DNA from: an uncultured Mesocricetibacter sp.
GTDB lineage: Bacteria; Pseudomonadota; Gammaproteobacteria; Enterobacterales; Pasteurellaceae
Direction of reading: 5' to 3'
DNA: 5,549 bases
Assembly (NCBI GenBank): GCA_905373425.1
Contig: CAJPST010000144.1
Location: forward strand, 1 to 5,549
Within the stretch, counting starts at the first letter, position 1; each line of letters starts with the position of its first letter. Shown here in pieces: positions 4,250-5,549 of this stretch. The notes below the pieces were generated by a model. It did no database searches, was not told the DNA's origin, and saw only the letters and a list, made by a program, of their open reading frames with translations. The position numbers were made by a program, and so were the translations under genes.

Positions 4250-5477
4250 GTTCATCTGCTAAACACACTGCCGCAGTGAAAACCACATCGGTTGATGAAT
4301 TTAATGCTGTTTCGGTAGAATCCTGAAGTACGCCGATAATAAAACCAACACCAATCACCTGAACCGCAATGTCGTTCGGAATACCGAATAAGCTACAAGC
4401 CAATGGAATTAATAACAATGAGCCTCCGGCGACACCTGAAGCACCAGCGCCACATAAACTGGCAACCACACTCAATAATAATGCCGAGCCAAATGATACT
4501 TCAATTCCTAATGTATAGACCGCTGACAACGTTAACACAGCTACGGTAATCGCTGCGCCCGCCATGTTAATAGTCGCACCAAGCGGGATAGATACAGAAT
4601 AGGTTTCTTCATCTAAATTTAAGCGTTTTGCCAATGATAAATTCACCGGAATATTCGCAGCCGAACTACGAGTTAAAAATGCAGTTAAACCACTTTCGCG
4701 TACGCATGTCCAAACCAACGGGTACGGATTGCGGCGAATTTTCCAGAACACTAATACCGGGTTAATAACAAACGCGACAAATAACATCGCACCGATTAAT
4801 ACGGTAAGCAGACGAGCATAATCTGCTAATGCACCGAGACCTTTATCCGCCAAGGTTTCAGCTACCAGGCCGAATACACCGAACGGCGCTAAAGAGATGA
4901 TAAAATGGACAATTTTGGAAACACCTTCAGCAAAATCATTCACCATGCTTTTCGAGCTGTCGGCAGCATGACGCAAAACTACTCCCAAACCAACAGCCCA
5001 TGCCAAAATACCGATAAAGTTGGCATTGGCTAATGCAGCAACCGGATTATCGAGGGCATTAAACACTACAGTACCCAACACTTCTCCTACATTACCCGGC
5101 GGATTCAACGAACCTTCACCTGCAACCAAAGCAATTTTGGTCGGAAATATGAAACTTGCGATAACCGCAGTTAATGAAGCCAAAAAAGTCCCCAATAGAT
5201 ACAAAACCAAAATATCTTTCATATTGCTCTTAGAACCGGCTTTTTTGTTTGTAATAGCGGCAATAACTAACACAAATACTAAAATAGGCGCAACAGCACG
5301 CAATCCACGTACGAAGATTTTACCTAAAAAACCGGCCTTTTCAGCCAAATTGATTTGTAAGACAGGTTCCAACGTAGGCGAAATCAATGCCAGTACAACC
5401 CCTAGCAATAAACCGATAGAAATCCGTTTAACCAAACTTCCTTGGAAAAATAAAGAAAATAAACGCGATGTATTCAT
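4236..5477 (-). CDS. sstT: Sodium-coupled serine/threonine transporter SstT
   Basis: An inner-membrane symporter of the dicarboxylate/amino acid:cation symporter (DAACS) family that imports serine and threonine with sodium. At 413 residues it matches the E. coli protein's length (414). It is strongly hydrophobic throughout and carries the family landmarks: TRSSAANIPVN at about 269-279 (first re-entrant hairpin), GATINMAGAA at 300-309 (unwound helix 7, cation/substrate site), GASGVAGGS at 345-353 (second hairpin) and LQDSTETALNSSTDV at 384-398 (helix 8, amino acid binding). I chose the ATG at 5477 (MNTSRLFS); a TTG at 5483 would add two residues. Neither start has an obvious Shine-Dalgarno. 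This is host core sequence outside the element, apparently a single-gene transcript ending at the uptake-sequence terminator. Confidence 0.95.
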   Translation of the reverse strand: MNTSRLFSLFFQGSLVKRISIGLLLGVVLALISPTLEPVLQINLAEKAGFLGKIFVRGLRAVAPILVFVLVIAAITNKKAGSKSNMKDILVLYLLGTFLASLTAVIASFIFPTKIALVAGEGSLNPPGNVGEVLGTVVFNALDNPVAALANANFIGILAWAVGLGVVLRHAADSSKSMVNDFAEGVSKIVHFIISLAPFGVFGLVAETLADKGLGALADYARLLTVLIGAMLFVAFVINPVLVFWKIRRNPYPLVWTCVRESGLTAFLTRSSAANIPVNLSLAKRLNLDEETYSVSIPLGATINMAGAAITVAVLTLSAVYTLGIEVSFGSALLLSVVASLCGAGASGVAGGSLLLIPLACSLFGIPNDIAVQVIGVGFIIGVLQDSTETALNSSTDVVFTAAVCLADEQKNA

Positions 5478-5523
5478 AGTCAATCATTAAAAATAATGCA
5501 AGATAAGCTTGCGGTTAATATTC

Positions 5524-5541
5524 GAATCAAATAATTGATTC
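5524..5541. promoter_or_regulatory. Inverted repeat upstream of sstT, possible operator
   Basis: GAATCAA (5524-5530) and TTGATTC (5535-5541) form a perfect 7-bp inverted repeat around ATAA, 47 bp before the sstT start codon. The TTGATT half on the minus strand could also be a -35 element, with a poor -10 near CTTATC 17 bp on. It is a reasonable operator for a transcription factor, but no regulator can be named. Confidence 0.3.
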
Positions 5542-5549
5542 CCCTAGGT

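Noticed and set aside
5020..5490. 156-codon plus-strand ORF
   Set aside because: Antisense to sstT; its composition mirrors the transporter's hydrophobic codons and it has no family resemblance.

Overview
This window looks like the end of a prophage or phage-derived integrative element sitting in a tRNA-Val gene of a Pasteurellaceae chromosome (Haemophilus, Aggregatibacter or a relative with the Hin-type DNA uptake signal). The family is suggested by four copies of the 9-bp uptake core AAGTGCGGT, two of them forming the usual inverted pair downstream of a gene, by the low G+C content, and by an SstT transporter of the Haemophilus type. I cannot settle the species.

Layout. Positions 1 to about 3954 are element DNA and 3955 to 5549 are host chromosome; the tRNA 3' end at 3955 is the probable attachment site. 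The element has a rightward gene run: the 3' end of a repeat-rich protein (2-409), a 108-residue unknown (396-722), a cytosine-5 DNA methyltransferase (722-1490, out of frame), a 96-residue phage-type unknown (1509-1799), a 52-residue one-helix membrane protein (1905-2063), a 71-residue unknown (2053-2268) and an AlpA/excisionase-like DNA-binding protein (2282-2470). A leftward tyrosine integrase (2467-3720) meets it tail to tail with a 4-bp overlap. Between integrase and tRNA lie about 230 bp of AT-rich DNA holding repeated TTTGGTATTA boxes and other short repeats, probably the integrase arm sites and int control region. The host side has tRNA-Val(GAC) on the minus strand with a good promoter, an uptake-sequence terminator, and the complete minus-strand gene sstT for a sodium-coupled serine/threonine transporter.

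How it fits together. Integrase, the AlpA-like protein, the att site and the box array make up an integration/excision module. The upstream genes resemble accessory early phage genes. The most notable signal is that the methyltransferase's real start (722, good ribosome binding site, motif I) is separated from its catalytic body by a frame change exactly at three tandem GCAAT units. One additional unit would restore a 257-residue enzyme with normal motif spacing, so this may be a phase-variable or recently broken methyltransferase. A second useful signal is a mismatched base pair in the tRNA T-stem, as expected if the element supplied the 3' end of the tRNA.
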